DNA of 53,922 nucleotides from Chara braunii (taxonomy: Eukaryota > Streptophyta > Charophyceae > Charales > Characeae): positions 6,538,307-6,592,228 of the forward strand of contig BFEA01000015.1 of the NCBI GenBank assembly GCA_003427395.1. The letters run 5' to 3'. Position 1 is the stretch's first letter; every line of letters starts with the position of its first letter. Made by a program: the position numbers and the translations under genes. The notes under the pieces are model-generated. The model was not told where the DNA came from, did no database searches, and saw only the letters and a program-made list of their open reading frames with translations. This document shows positions 20,485-30,187 of the stretch, piece after piece.

Positions 20485-21252
20485 TTGTGTGTACCCAACC
20501 GTGAGCCTCTTTGCACTCACTTCTTGGATTTGGCTCACGATTGGAGTGGACACTTCACCATGGCAAAAACCTACGGAAAACTGTTACAACAATTTGACTG
20601 GCCTGGAATGAAAGGGTGTGCTGAAAAGTCTGTGGCTGAGTGTCGTAGGTCTGTCAAGGAATCAAACCATCAAGGCAAAAGCCCATGGGGCTGCTCAAAC
20701 CTCTTCCCATTCCCAACGGTTGTCGAGAGTTGGTCTCTATTGACTTCACGGATATGGGAAAGACAAGTAAGAATGAATACTCGCAAGTGGTGGTGGTGGT
20801 GGTGATCATTGACCGATTTTTTGAATTCCTAAATCTGATTCTATTGCGATCTTATGCCCCAACTGAACTCGTGATCCGTGAGTTCCACCAGAAGTACATT
20901 TTGCAGTTCGGGACCTCAAAAACCCTTGAGCGATCGAGACCCATGCTTCGTAAGTATCGAGTGGAAGGACTTCACGCCCAAACTCCCTGGTCTCAAGTTG
21001 AGTATGACATCTGATCGACATCCTGAAGGCAACGGTTTGGCCGATGAAATGAATCAGATTTTGTTTCAGCTTCTCCATGGTTTAATTATCCCAAATCATG
21101 AAGCGTGGGATGGAGAGCTATATTCGGTTCAGGGGTTATACAACAACTCCATTCATTCGTCTATCGACATGACGCCAAACAGGCTGCATTACAGTTGGCA
21201 GATCCGTAATCCACTATCCTCTACTTATTCCTTGAACAGCTGGTTGGTCTAA
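20485..21252 (+). pseudogene. Integrase remnant (zinc-binding and catalytic domains)
   Basis: The N-terminal HHCC region reads HDWSGHFTMAKTYGKL, then FDWPGM and AECRRS, where the second Cys of the C-x2-C pair is Ser. After a frame shift near 20680 comes GLLKPLPIPNG and SIDFTDMG with the first catalytic Asp. Another shift leads to SDRDPCF with the second Asp, and HPEGNGLADEMNQ, where the catalytic Glu position is Asp. Integrase would insert the DNA copy. Two frameshifts, loss of a zinc ligand and Glu-to-Asp all argue that it is dead. Placement after RNase H fixes the order as Ty3/gypsy rather than copia. Confidence 0.85.
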
Positions 21253-21379
21253 CGCCTGACAGAGCTGGCTTTTCGCTAAGTATGATCGCTTGCTTAAGGT
21301 TGTCATTGCAACAATGACCAAGCGACAACACACCATTATCCATCATGCGAATAAGAAGCGCACACCTTCGACAATTTAA

Positions 21380-21729
21380 GTGGGAAGTTATGTTTGGGTC
21401 AAGATGTCTGAATTTTTGGAAGAAGAGGGGGTGTCATGCAAGCTCCTCCCTCTTTATTATGGACCAGGGGAAGTTATGGACGTGATTGGTGGTGATAAGT
21501 TCGATCCTTCATACATAAGTGTTGTCCCTCCTCATCTGCGCACATACCTTTTCACGCGGCAAAGTTGTTTATATATCGTGATGCTAAAACCTCCAAATAT
21601 CGTGAGGACATGATCCCTCGTGCAATCAATGGTGGTCGCGAGATAAATAGAATTCAAAATAACATCGGGGAGGGACGTAACAAACAATATCAGATTCGTT
21701 TCATGTACCACCCGTTGGACGGCCTCTAA
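21380..21729 (+). pseudogene. GPY/F and chromodomain remnant at the end of pol
   Basis: VWVKMSEFL...YYGPGEVMDVIGGD...YISVVPPHLRTY is the integrase C-terminal GPY/F module. After a frameshift near 21550 the reading FHAAKLFIYRDA continues into GREINRIQNNIGEGRN and KQYQIRFMYHP, resembling the I-x-x-x-R...YLVRFKG-P core of a chromodomain, which targets integration to marked chromatin in chromoviruses. TAA at 21727-21729 ends it. Confidence 0.68.
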
Positions 21730-21930
21730 TGAATCTCTAAGAAGGAACTGTTGCATAGCACACCTCGCATTGTGAAAGCATACGAACGACAAATAGCTTC
21801 TGAGCTGTTGCCAAAATCTTTGCAAAACTCACGGCTATCGAGTACTCACGTAATCTCTTCGCTATATTCGTTTATGACGTGTTTGTTGGGGGGACTCGAA
21901 ATGAGTTACTCGCTTGAAGGGACCTCGCTC

Positions 21931-21943
21931 TTGAGAGGGGGTA
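21931..21943 (+). promoter_or_regulatory. Polypurine tract of the LTR element
   Basis: TTGAGAGGGGGTA directly precedes the 3' LTR start TGTTAGGACC. This is the plus-strand primer site for second-strand synthesis. Confidence 0.8.
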
Positions 21944-21944
21944 A

Positions 21945-23296
21945 TGTTAGGACCTCCCAAACATGGACTTAGACACACACAACTGATTTCTGAGTTTTGC
22001 CAAGGGAACAAATGCCTTGCCGAGGTTCCCGCTAGCTGCTGACTTTCCTAAGTTTGATTGTGTGCGTGCTTGATGGTTTGCATGCCTGTTTGAGTGCTTG
22101 TCGATTTAAGTGTGGGTGTGACCCACGAGGGTTTTTTCGTGTGGAAGGCCCAAAGGGCTGGTGCTTATTGTGGCTGTGGCATTGAGGGTTGCAACGGGGA
22201 AAATACTGAAGTGGCGGGGAAAGAGGGCCGCGACAGTTGAAGCAGTGGAAAAACACTCAAGTAGCAGGTAGGACGGTAGCACACCATGTAGATGTAGATG
22301 TGTCGGGTACTTAAGGCTGAGCAGAAGAAGACAAAGTTGGCATTTTTAGAGGCCCAATATTTGTGGGCTAGGTCTAGGGTTACTAGTCCAGCCAGTCTGA
22401 GTGTAGGGCCTGTTCGGGCAATGTCAATGTTTGCAATGATGTTTCCCTCCGAAAGGGAGGAGGTACCGGTTGCTTGGAGGCCGAGTGGCCTAGGAAGTCA
22501 CTCGCCAAGAGGCAAGCAGGCCGCTATAGGTACTGGTTGCTTGGGTTCCTCCTCATTGTCGGTGTGCAAGTTTGGCGACCGATTGGTTGGAGTGCTGGCT
22601 GGAGCGGCGTTTCCGGGGAGGAGCAAGCACATGAGGAAGAAGAAGACCAGGACTAAAAAAGAGGAGCACCAAAGGTACTTACCTGGCTATGGTGGATGCC
22701 ATCTTCATCACCTTGTTGGGCGCTGTATCTGGAAGGCCCCCGTTGGGGTAGAGCTACCATAAGAAGCTTCGAGGCGAAGTCAGGCATGGCGGCCTGAGCC
22801 AAAGCAGGCATAGCTGCTTTGTGTTGTCCTTTGCACAACAAGGGAGTCCCTTGGTAGTTTGCCATAGCCTCGACTGTGGAAGGAGGAGGAAGAAGGGTGG
22901 CCATGGCTATGGTGGACCTCGTGTGATGCCTGTAGTAGGAGAGGGATTGAGACATTGATTATGATTCAACCGTTCAACATTATTATTATTATTTCTTGTT
23001 TGAATAAGAGGGGAGGAGATAAGGAGGAGGAGAGTGGTTGGCGAAGAAGAAGGGAATTCTCATTGGTCTTTGCCTGTGTACTTCTTTCTTTCATCTTCTT
23101 CTTCTTTCTTTCATCTTCTTCTTCTTCTTTCTTTCATCTTCTTCTTCGTCTTCTTTCCTTCATCGTCATCTTCTTCTTCTTCTTCTTCTTCTTCTTTCCC
23201 TCTCTCTCCTCTCAAGTTCATTCGTTTCTTTTTGCAATTGGACGATATCGTACTTTCTAATGACTTTGTACTTAGAAATTGGCCAGGATCATAACA
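21945..23296 (+). mobile_element. 3' LTR of the Ty3/gypsy chromovirus
   Basis: Starts TGTTAGGACC and ends GGATCATAACA (1352 bp). It aligns with 15381-16857 and, on the minus strand, with 37742-39092. It has an expanded (CTT)n stretch near 23080-23200. GCTG follows directly. Substitution differences from the 5' LTR are frequent, so the insertion is old. Confidence 0.92.
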
Positions 23297-23684
23297 GCTG
23301 ATTGTTTTCGATGTCATCAACTCGCAATCTAGACTGTCTTTGGGATTGAATCGACGGTCCAGATTGGGCGTTGATCGTTTTGACGATCGCTGAGCCGGTA
23401 GCGAATTCCGACTGAGCTTGTAGGCCCTGGCTCGGTAGTGCCACGCGCAACACTACCCAGCCCAATTTTTGGCAAGGTAATTTGGCGCACGACACTCCCT
23501 AGGCCAATATCGGAACGGTGCACGCGCGCGAGGTTGATGTAGCTAACATTTTTTTGCGAGGCTGTGCCAAAGGGAAACGGCGAGTGGTACACTCGCGTGC
23601 GGTTGATTTGGCTAATTGTTTTTTACCAGGCTGCGCCAGAAAAAAATTGCGAACTCCGACCTCAATGCTACTGAAAAGTATTCA
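23297..23684. repeat. Short flank with a two-copy duplication (about 72 bp)
   Basis: GCACGCGCGCGAGGTTGATGT...GAGGCTGTGCCA near 23519-23570 recurs as ACACTCGCGTGCGGTTGATTT...CAGGCTGCGCCA near 23589-23640. No gene. Confidence 0.6.
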
Positions 23685-24249
23685 CTCGACTTCGACGTTG
23701 GCTTACTACGACACTACTCTACACCGCTGGACTTCGACTCTCTAGGCTCGACACTACCGTATGCTGCGACAATCACATTTGCTAATCTCTCTCTCTCTCT
23801 CTCTCCTCCCTTTGACATTGGCTACACTCTACCTCAAACAGACGTGCCCCACAATATCGACCAAACTTCCCCCTTGCACCGCTCTTCCCTCCCCTCGGCA
23901 GCCACTTCCCCCCACCTTTGGGCCCACCTTCCTACCCCTCTGCGGCCAACTTCACCATCCTTCACGCCCATTTTCCCTACTCTCCGCGCCCACCTGCCCT
24001 CCCCTTCCCACCCAGCTTTCACCCCTTCTGCGCCCGCCTAAGCTACGACGCGTGCACTCGAGAGAGAGAGAGAGTCTAAGCTACGAGGACGACGACAACT
24101 TCTACGTGGGTGACCCCGCCCCAATGACCAAAGAGAATATAAAAGTCTACACTCGACTTTGATGTTTCATGGCTACAACACAACTCTACACTACTGGACT
24201 TCGACTTTCTACACTCGACACTATTCCACGGTAATACACTCATCTTTGA

Positions 24250-24310
<61 letters not shown>

Positions 24311-24509
24311 GCCCCTCCTCGACGCTCGCCACACTCAACCTCACATGGACGCGCCCCACAGCGGCGACTATATCCTTACTCCCTGCGCCCTCCTTCTCTA
24401 CTCTCCACGCCCACTCTTCCACCCCTCTGCGCCCACCTTCCCTACCCTTTGCGCCTCCCTTCCCTCCAATCTCGCCCATGTTTCCCACTTTCTTCGCCCA
24501 CCTAAGCTA

Positions 24510-24570
<61 letters not shown>

Positions 24571-25065
24571 TGACAATGACGACGCTAACTTCTACATGGG
24601 TGACCCCAACCCTCTGACAAAAAAAAAAAAAACCCGGCTACACTCGACTTCGATGCTGGATGGCTACGATGCTACTCTACGCTATTGGACTTCGAATTTC
24701 TACACTTGACGCTACTCCATGCCGCTACACAACGTTGCTACTCTCTCTCTCTCTCTCCCGCCTTTGACGCTGGCTACACTCGTGTGGCAATGAAACGGAG
24801 AGCCCGGATGGGCTGCTGGTTCGAATTAGAAGCGCACAAAAAAAAAAAAAAAAGGCTACACTCGACTGCAATGCTGGATGGCTACGATGCTACTCTACGC
24901 TACTGGACTTCGAATTTCTACACTTGATGATACTCCATGCCAATACACAACTTTGCTACTCTCTGTGTCCCTCTCCCACCTTCGACGTTGGCTACACTCG
25001 CGTGCCAATGAAACGGAGAGCCCAAATTGGCTGCTGATTCGAATTAAAAATGCAGTAGACCAGCC
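23685..25065. repeat. Satellite-like tandem array with four units of two sizes
   Basis: Units begin near 23685, 24146, 24641 and 24854. Each opens with CACTCGACTT...GATG, passes CTACTCTACRCTACTGGACTTCGA and TACACTYGACRCTACTCC, then (CT)n and a TTTGACRYTGGCTACACTC-like block. The first two units (about 460-490 bp) carry an extra C-rich block ending in (GA)n and GGGTGACCCC. The last two (about 210 bp) end with AATGAAACGGAGAGCCC, GGCTGCTGRTTCGAATT and an A-run. Long (CT)n at 24250-24306 and (GA)n at 24513-24567. Chance frames only. Confidence 0.82.
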
Positions 25066-25529
25066 GGGTGGATCTTCCACCATTCGCATTTTGTGATAGC
25101 TTGGTGTGGAATCAAGAGGAGAACCACTCTGAAATAAAAGCACTGAAATGTCCAAGGGTTGAGGGTAAGGTGTCTAGCCACAGGCATCTTGTGCATGATC
25201 TGTAGTGGTACTAAGACCTGAGAAGCCGAGCACACAGATGTGTGTATGTGCTACTGTTCAGGGTTTGCCATTGGAGTTTCATATGAACTGTATGGGCACT
25301 GTGAGAAATGAACACACACAAATGTCCATGCTGAAGTTACAAAGAGTTGCAGCCCACCTGCCAAGTCAGCATTATCCATGCAAATTAGTGGGAACTGAAT
25401 ACACGAGGCAATCGCACATGTTATAGGTACAATCAGTTTCCAGTACAACAATTGAACGCATGTGTAGGAAAGAGGCCTGCTGGTCAATTCAGAGCAGATA
25501 CCATACTGCCCAGGCTCTTTTTGCTCTTT
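25066..25529. other. No gene recognised
   Basis: Short frames on both strands without motifs. Confidence 0.35.
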
Positions 25530-25623
25530 TTCCTTCTTTTTCTCGATTCTTGCATGTCATCCTGTGAAGGGGCCATGCTAATCTTCTTTGTGTCATTCCA
25601 ATTTAACAAATGTGCTGAAGGGC
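25530..25623 (-). pseudogene. U6 snRNA retrocopy 1
   Basis: Read on the minus strand it follows U6 spliceosomal RNA over nearly its whole length: GGAATGACACAAAGAAGATT, then AGCATGGCCCC and GGATGACATGCA, then AATCGAG. U6 pairs with the 5' splice site and U2 in the spliceosome. The invariant ACAGAG box reads ACAAAG and the 5' stem is altered, so this is a pseudogene. An A-rich stretch follows its 3' end on the minus strand (T/C-rich on plus), as expected after retroposition. No pol III promoter elements were recognised upstream. Confidence 0.82.
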
Positions 25624-26484
25624 AATCCTGCGCAGGCTCTTATTTGCTCAATTTCTTTTTTCTGGCTTACAAAAAAAGAGACATTTGTGACCTTTTTATA
25701 CGAGGAATATGTATACAAGAGACCTTGGTGGTGTTTGTGTATGCATTTGCAGATAGCATTCTCTGCATGACCTCAGTGTATGCGTTTCTCAATATGTTGA
25801 GCCTGTCCTCCTCTGCCCAGCATTTTCTGTTTCCCTTGATTGCATGTCTCTCTTGGAATCCACTTTTTCCCATCCCATGAACGATTGATTTTTTCGTGTG
25901 CTTTTCGCCATCCCATGAATGAGTGATTTTTTCGTGTTGGCTCCTTGGCAATGGTGCTGCGCACAAGTAAAGACACAAGAGAAAAAACAAATTTTGCTTT
26001 CTCTGCTCCCCTTTTTACATACCCTCGTTCCAGCTCACAAATGGGCCAGGAATCATAGTAATGGAGAGCGGAATTTACCTTTAATCTCACTGCCTGTTTG
26101 TAGGTTGCTCTCTTGTTTCATTGTTGATAGCTCCGTAAGCGTTTGGAGTCTTTGGACCTCACTCTGCCACTCTCAATTCTGCTTTCCTCGAGAGTGGTGC
26201 TCCATTCCACTACGCTAGATTCAACAGTCCTGAAAATGGATAGAGGTATCAGAAAGACTTGTTTGAGAACTCTCAAATTTTTGTAGAGCCAGCTTCACAT
26301 TGGGACACAGCTGTCAATTTGTATCTTGTTGCTATGTGATGAGAAGGGGAGCGAAAAAAGGAATGCAGGGTCAGTCAACAGCGCAGAATCTTGAGTAGGT
26401 GAACTGAGGTAGGGAAAATTCAGTTTTAGGAGTGTCTAACAACTCTCCACCGAGTCTCCTTTAAGGGTGAATCGACTTATTACA
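25624..26484. other. No gene recognised
   Basis: A local duplication of CCCATGAATGAGTGATTTTTTCGTGT (about 25875-25940) is the only structure seen. Open frames are hydrophobic and T-rich without motifs. Confidence 0.35.
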
Positions 26485-26489
26485 ATAAT

Positions 26490-26560
26490 CTGTAAACGGA
26501 CGCTGGACCCGGTTTCCAGGAGCGGGAGCTCCCCACCAATGAAACAGAGCCATCCAACAA
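26490..26560 (+). repeat. Hairpin-bearing dispersed repeat (copy A)
   Basis: CTGTAAACGGACGCTGGACCC, GGTTTCCAGG and GCTCCCCACCAATGAAACAG align with 32010-32080. CTGGA and TCCAG form a stem around CCCGGTT, followed by a second stem GGAGC/GCTCC. Confidence 0.65.
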
Positions 26561-26592
26561 AGGGGCGGTAGAGGGGGTGTCTGCTCGTATCA

Positions 26593-26596
<4 letters not shown>

Positions 26597-26632
<36 letters not shown>

Positions 26633-26643
26633 ACCCCCCCCCA

Positions 26644-26722
<79 letters not shown>
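26597..26722. repeat. Long C homopolymer, about 126 bp, with two A interruptions
   Basis: Nearly pure C broken by single A at 26633 and AAA at 26643-26645. Proline- or glycine-only frames across it are artefacts. Such length is at risk of assembly error. Confidence 0.95.
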
Positions 26723-26725
<3 letters not shown>

Positions 26726-26759
26726 CCCCATCACTGGTGTAAACCAAAACCAAAAAAAA

Positions 26760-27257
26760 AAGGTTGAATCGAGGGTAGTGGATCGGAGCCCTATCTCATG
26801 CTTGCCCTGCTTCCACACCCTAGGGATGAGCACAGTTTTGACTGAGAGCCGTGAACTGGTGAACTGAAAGAAAAGTGCCTCCGTGAGTCGCGGCGATCAA
26901 AATGCGAGAAGCCTACCTTACTGGATACAGCTGATTAGGTGGAGGGGAAAGAAAAAGTGATGTGGAATCTGGCCTTCCATACGCAAACGCGTTTACAAAG
27001 AAGCCAGGAATCATATCAATCAACGGAGCCTATCCTGTGGGTGCTCTCACTCAATAGTATTATGTGAACATGCTTTTTCGCTTATACCCCTAAGTTCGTT
27101 CACCGTCTTTTTTCTACGGGATTCCTATTCCTCACCCTCTTCCAATCCCCTAGAATGCACAGCTAGCTAACGGAGAGCCAGACCTGATGCACGTAATTCT
27201 TTTCAATCAGCCTTGTGGACATTGTAAATTCAATTCTTCCTCTCTGTTATATGCTGG
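26760..27257. other. No gene recognised
   Basis: Anonymous sequence with no repeats or motifs seen. Confidence 0.35.
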
Positions 27258-27430
27258 GTAACCAGACCGAAATGGCTGTGGCCACCAGCCAAAAAAGAAA
27301 GAAAAACATGGTGCCAGCACTTCGGCAAATTTTGGCGTGCAAATTTTGGCGTGCAAATTTTGGCGTGCAAATTTTGGCGTGCAGGGCCTGTCGGTTCGGT
27401 GAAACAGCCCCGGGTGTACTGGTGGTTCAA
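27258..27430 (-). mobile_element. CCACCAG-family TIR element with 14-bp internal array
   Basis: The right end GTACTGGTGGTTCAA is the reverse complement of the family start. The left end GGTAACCAGACC is a weaker match. CCAGCCAAAAAAGAAAG near 27287 recurs (inverted) at 34365-34380 and 47105-47125, which are other family members. The motif AAATTTTGGCGTGC is repeated four times without change (27327-27382). Confidence 0.55.
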
Positions 27431-27656
27431 GGAAGTTGTTTGTACCTTCTCCTACTGAGGTGAGACTAGACGGTAGTCTTTTCTGGTCTAGGGACGATCT
27501 GCCATTTAATATGATCCTAGGTTTGTAACTTTGTAACTTTGTACCAACCAGAATTCCTGTTGGGCCCAAAAGTGGGTCAAAAAAAAAAGCAAGTTTTTTT
27601 TTTGGAAATATGGCTGGACTGGGCTCACCAAGATCTCTCCGAATCTGCAAAGAAAA
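27431..27656. other. No gene recognised
   Basis: Unique-looking sequence up to the assembly gap; A/T homopolymer runs near 27570-27605. Confidence 0.35.
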
Positions 27657-27725
27657 NNNNNNNNNNNNNNNNNNNNNNNNNNNNNNNNNNNNNNNNNNNN
27701 NNNNNNNNNNNNNNNNNNNNNNNNN
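27657..27725. other. Assembly gap (69 N)
   Basis: Run of N between an A-rich and a G-rich sequence. Confidence 1.
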
Positions 27726-27935
27726 GGGGTTGGGGGTTTTATGGTGAGGGTGTTAGTGGTGGGGTTTCAGCAAGCACGGGCTTCAGCAGAAATTGACAAC
27801 AACGTACCTGGCTTTCTGCGAACGTTAAACTTCCGCCCAAAACTTTGAAAAGGGGGCTGGGGGTGTTAGTGACAGGGTAGGGACGATACTTCCCACCCAA
27901 AAACTTTGAAAAGGGGGGTGGGGGTTATAATGTTA
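27726..27935 (+). repeat. G-rich degenerate repeats with G-quadruplex potential
   Basis: GGGGTTGGGGGTTTT at 27726, GGGGGCTGGGGGTGTTAGTG near 27852 and GGGGGGTGGGGGTTATAATG near 27913 each supply several G-runs with short loops. CCCAAAACTTTGAAAAGGGG is repeated about 60 bp apart. Confidence 0.7.
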
Positions 27936-27937
27936 GG

Positions 27938-28310
27938 GGGTGCTTGTCACTGCTGTCTGGTCCAAGTTGCCCTCGATACTGGTAGGGTGATGGTCCTGAG
28001 TGCTGGTCACACTGAGGTAGGATAGTAGGGATAGGGGTGTGCTGGGAGCATTAATGTGGGGAAGGGTAGGGAAGGGGGCCTATTCTGTCAGGACAACCAC
28101 TGGATGCCGCTGCCAGTGATCACGGTGTGTCTAGTCCTTGGCCTCTACAACACGCTGGGCTTAAATTAAAAAAAAAAAAAAAAAAAAAGTGATGCGCTAC
28201 AGCCAACCGGGGGGGAACCGGCCCGGTCGATGGGGCAGTAGGATTCGTCCGGTTCCGGTGGGGGGAGGGCCCCTCGGTCCTACCGGGTTTGCAGCACAGT
28301 GCTAAACCTC
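27938..28310 (-). repeat. Composite dispersed repeat, both halves together
   Basis: On the minus strand: a GC-rich head (GGTAGGACCGAGGGGCCC), a T homopolymer, then the TTGTAGAGGCCAAGGACTAGA tail half. The head alone occurs at 11085-11215 and the tail half at 14690-14935. This copy shows they belong to one element. The homopolymer at the joint suggests a retroposed origin or a fusion of two retroposons. Confidence 0.75.
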
Positions 28311-29071
28311 AATTTGAGTGGGACTTGAAACCCTGCTTTATTACATCCTGGGCAGTAGAACTGTGTGTCAACAAGTGCATACCGAAGGGTGTGGAGTCAT
28401 CGTGCGGTGTATGTGGGCAACTGATTTCAAGACGCACTACGGATAGCATCTGGAAGAAGGTGGGTACCTTGTATTTGTCTCCAAATGGTCAGGTTTTGAA
28501 TCTCTGAGGAGGCACAAGATCCCATCGGTGAGTATTCAGACTTGTTCGAAGAACCGACCATAGTTGTAGACAGGGAGAGAGTACAGACCATCGAAATTGT
28601 CCCAGGGAGTTAAGTGCCTAGAAATTGTCGTAGGGAGTAAAAAAGTACGAAAGGCAGGATCTATAGGATGTCATCCGCAGAGCTAGATGAGCTCAGGATG
28701 TAACTCCACGACTTAAACCATCAGTACGTGGCGCCAGCCAACCTAGACCTACGACGGACTCCAAAGGCGAGAACCCAAGAATCAACTTTATCTCGATGGA
28801 AACAGGGGGAAAAGTGGACCTAGACCTATGACAAGGCAAAAGGAAAAGGCCGAATGGCATAAGACTACCAAACAGAGACTACTAGTGACAGACTCAGGCG
28901 TCAAGTCCCATAGTGCGCAACACTCGCAAACAAAGCACACGAGTTACAGGTCACAGGATCAAGTCACTCAAGCTCAAAACAAAGAAACAACACAAACAGG
29001 GAAGAATGACAAACACAGCAAGCCAAGGTTTCGGGATTAAGTCCCGACAATGACAAGATGGGTAAAATTAG
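28311..29071 (+). other. Unclassified stretch upstream of a pol remnant
   Basis: 28289-28507 has a Cys-bearing frame (CVNKCIPKG, SSCGVCGQL). 28828-29040 has a highly hydrophilic Lys/Gln/Thr-rich frame. Neither is identified. They precede integrase-like sequence and may be decayed pol or linker sequence. TTAAACCATCAGTACG at 28713 is a lone end of the CCACCAG TIR family. Confidence 0.35.
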
Positions 29072-29491
29072 TATACAGGCCGCTTGCAGCACTGCATTTC
29101 ATTTCTTGGGATGTCCGTAGATCCCAAACAGGAATTAGTGCCCGGAACTATTGAGTATGCGCTTGGCAATGAGCAAATGATGGAACAGAGATTTGAACAG
29201 CTATAGAAAGCTCAATGGGCAATGATGGACTCAGAAAATAGGCAGGGAAGAGTAGCAGCGTTTCGAGTAGGTGACAGATGCTCGGTTAGATGATCAGATT
29301 TCAAGCCAGAGCAGGACGTACCATCAACGCTGATCTCGGAGTACTTCAGTCCCCTGACTGTCTTAGGCATTGTGGGCAACGTTCCTGATGGTCCATCTAA
29401 TGTGATAGGTGTGCCGCCACATCTCCACACTTCCCTTGCTTTCCAGACATCCAATCTCTCGCCTTCGTCACACAGTCTGTTTCTTTCCTGA
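29072..29491 (+). pseudogene. Integrase C-terminus and GPY/F module of a second chromovirus
   Basis: One frame, broken by TAG and TGA, reads LGMSVDPKQELVPG, EYALGNEQMMEQRFEQL, KAQWAMMDSENRQ, AAFRVGDR, then EYFSPLTVLGIVGNVPDG and PPHLHTSLAFQTSNL. FRVGD-R plus a Y-F-x-P-x-T-V-L core, PDG and PPHL-x-x-x-x-F are hallmarks of the Ty3/gypsy integrase C-terminal (GPY/F) domain. In-frame stops occur after FEQL and after CSVR, and the frame ends at 29491. It differs from the 15-23 kb element, so it is a second lineage or copy. The upstream catalytic domain was not found. Confidence 0.72.
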
Positions 29492-29715
29492 AGCTCACTG
29501 CTGGGGGGCTCACTGGTGCCCCCAGTCATGACAAGATGGCAGGTCGAGATTGACGTCATTGTGGAGAATCAAGAATGCCTGTGCAGGAGCGACCTGGCAG
29601 AGGAAGACCACCAAAACCGCAGATGCAGTTCTTAGTGGCCTTCAAGGGTCAAGTAGATCCCAAGGAGTATCGGCGGCTGGTTCACAATGGAAAAATCTAT
29701 GAACAATACACCTAA
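29492..29715 (+). pseudogene. Chromodomain remnant containing an AT-hook
   Basis: After the GPY/F part, one frame gives VPPVMTRWQVEIDVIVENQ (chromodomain beta start, V/I-D-x-I-V-x). A one-frame shift continues from 29575 as MPVQERPGRGRPPKPQMQ, then FLVAFKGQVDPKEYR and stop at 29713-29715. PGRGRPPKP is a textbook AT-hook core. FLVAFKG fits the chromodomain YLV-K/R-W/F-KG strand. A minor-groove DNA-binding hook inserted between the histone-reading strands is unusual and may aid targeting, but that is inference. Confidence 0.6.
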
Positions 29716-30187
29716 AGTGGTTCTATATTATGATAGGGCTCTGAAGAAAAGGGAAGCAAAGGCAGGATTAAGGGTTCTGCAGAGGGCATTGAACCTAACG
29801 GGGTGGGAATGCCAGTCCCCGGCCTCGAAAGGCCTCCTGTCCTTTTTTCCAAATGGTGACGGCCTTCGCAAGGCTGCAGGAGGGTGGCCAGCCACTTTCC
29901 CCTGTGGTAACCCCCCCAGCGAGAATGTGCAGGGGGCAACTGGGGGCCTGCTGAGCCGGTTCACGGGCAGGATCGACTGTGAGGCTCCTGGGGTGGAGGG
30001 GGGCTCCCTGGGTGAACCAGGGCCCGAAGCTGGCCTGCAGTTTCTAATGTACGCTGCTATTGGTAGGCCCACATCCTTCTGGTTCAGCACTCCGCGCTTG
30101 GACAAAACATGTCAGTTAGTTTGTTTTGCTTTGGGGTTGCTTTGGAGTCAAATGAGGTCTTGTCGTGATATCCAGGATGCATCTTAG
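29687..30187 (+). CDS. Unidentified ATG-started frame, 166 codons, GC-rich
   Basis: It begins inside the chromodomain remnant in another frame and passes through a G+C-rich stretch (29800-30060) encoding Gly/Pro-rich sequence with no recognised motif. GGCCTCGAAAGGCC (29821-29834) is a short palindrome. Overlap with pol debris, composition and lack of motifs make a real protein unlikely. Confidence 0.15.
   Translation: MEKSMNNTPKVVLYYDRALKKREAKAGLRVLQRALNLTGWECQSPASKGLLSFFPNGDGLRKAAGGWPATFPCGNPPSENVQGATGGLLSRFTGRIDCEAPGVEGGSLGEPGPEAGLQFLMYAAIGRPTSFWFSTPRLDKTCQLVCFALGLLWSQMRSCRDIQDAS

Noticed and set aside
24090-24125. 5S rRNA-like GGGTGACCCC motif
   Set aside because: The motif is too short and the surrounding promoter elements of 5S are absent; it is part of the tandem array.
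24787-24855. tRNA/SINE-like end (GGTTCGAATT followed by an A-run)
   Set aside because: A B-box-like motif alone with no A box or flanking duplication; it repeats as part of the tandem array.
26436-26867. Proline- and glycine-rich proteins across the C tract
   Set aside because: They are direct translations of a C homopolymer on both strands and have no other coding support.
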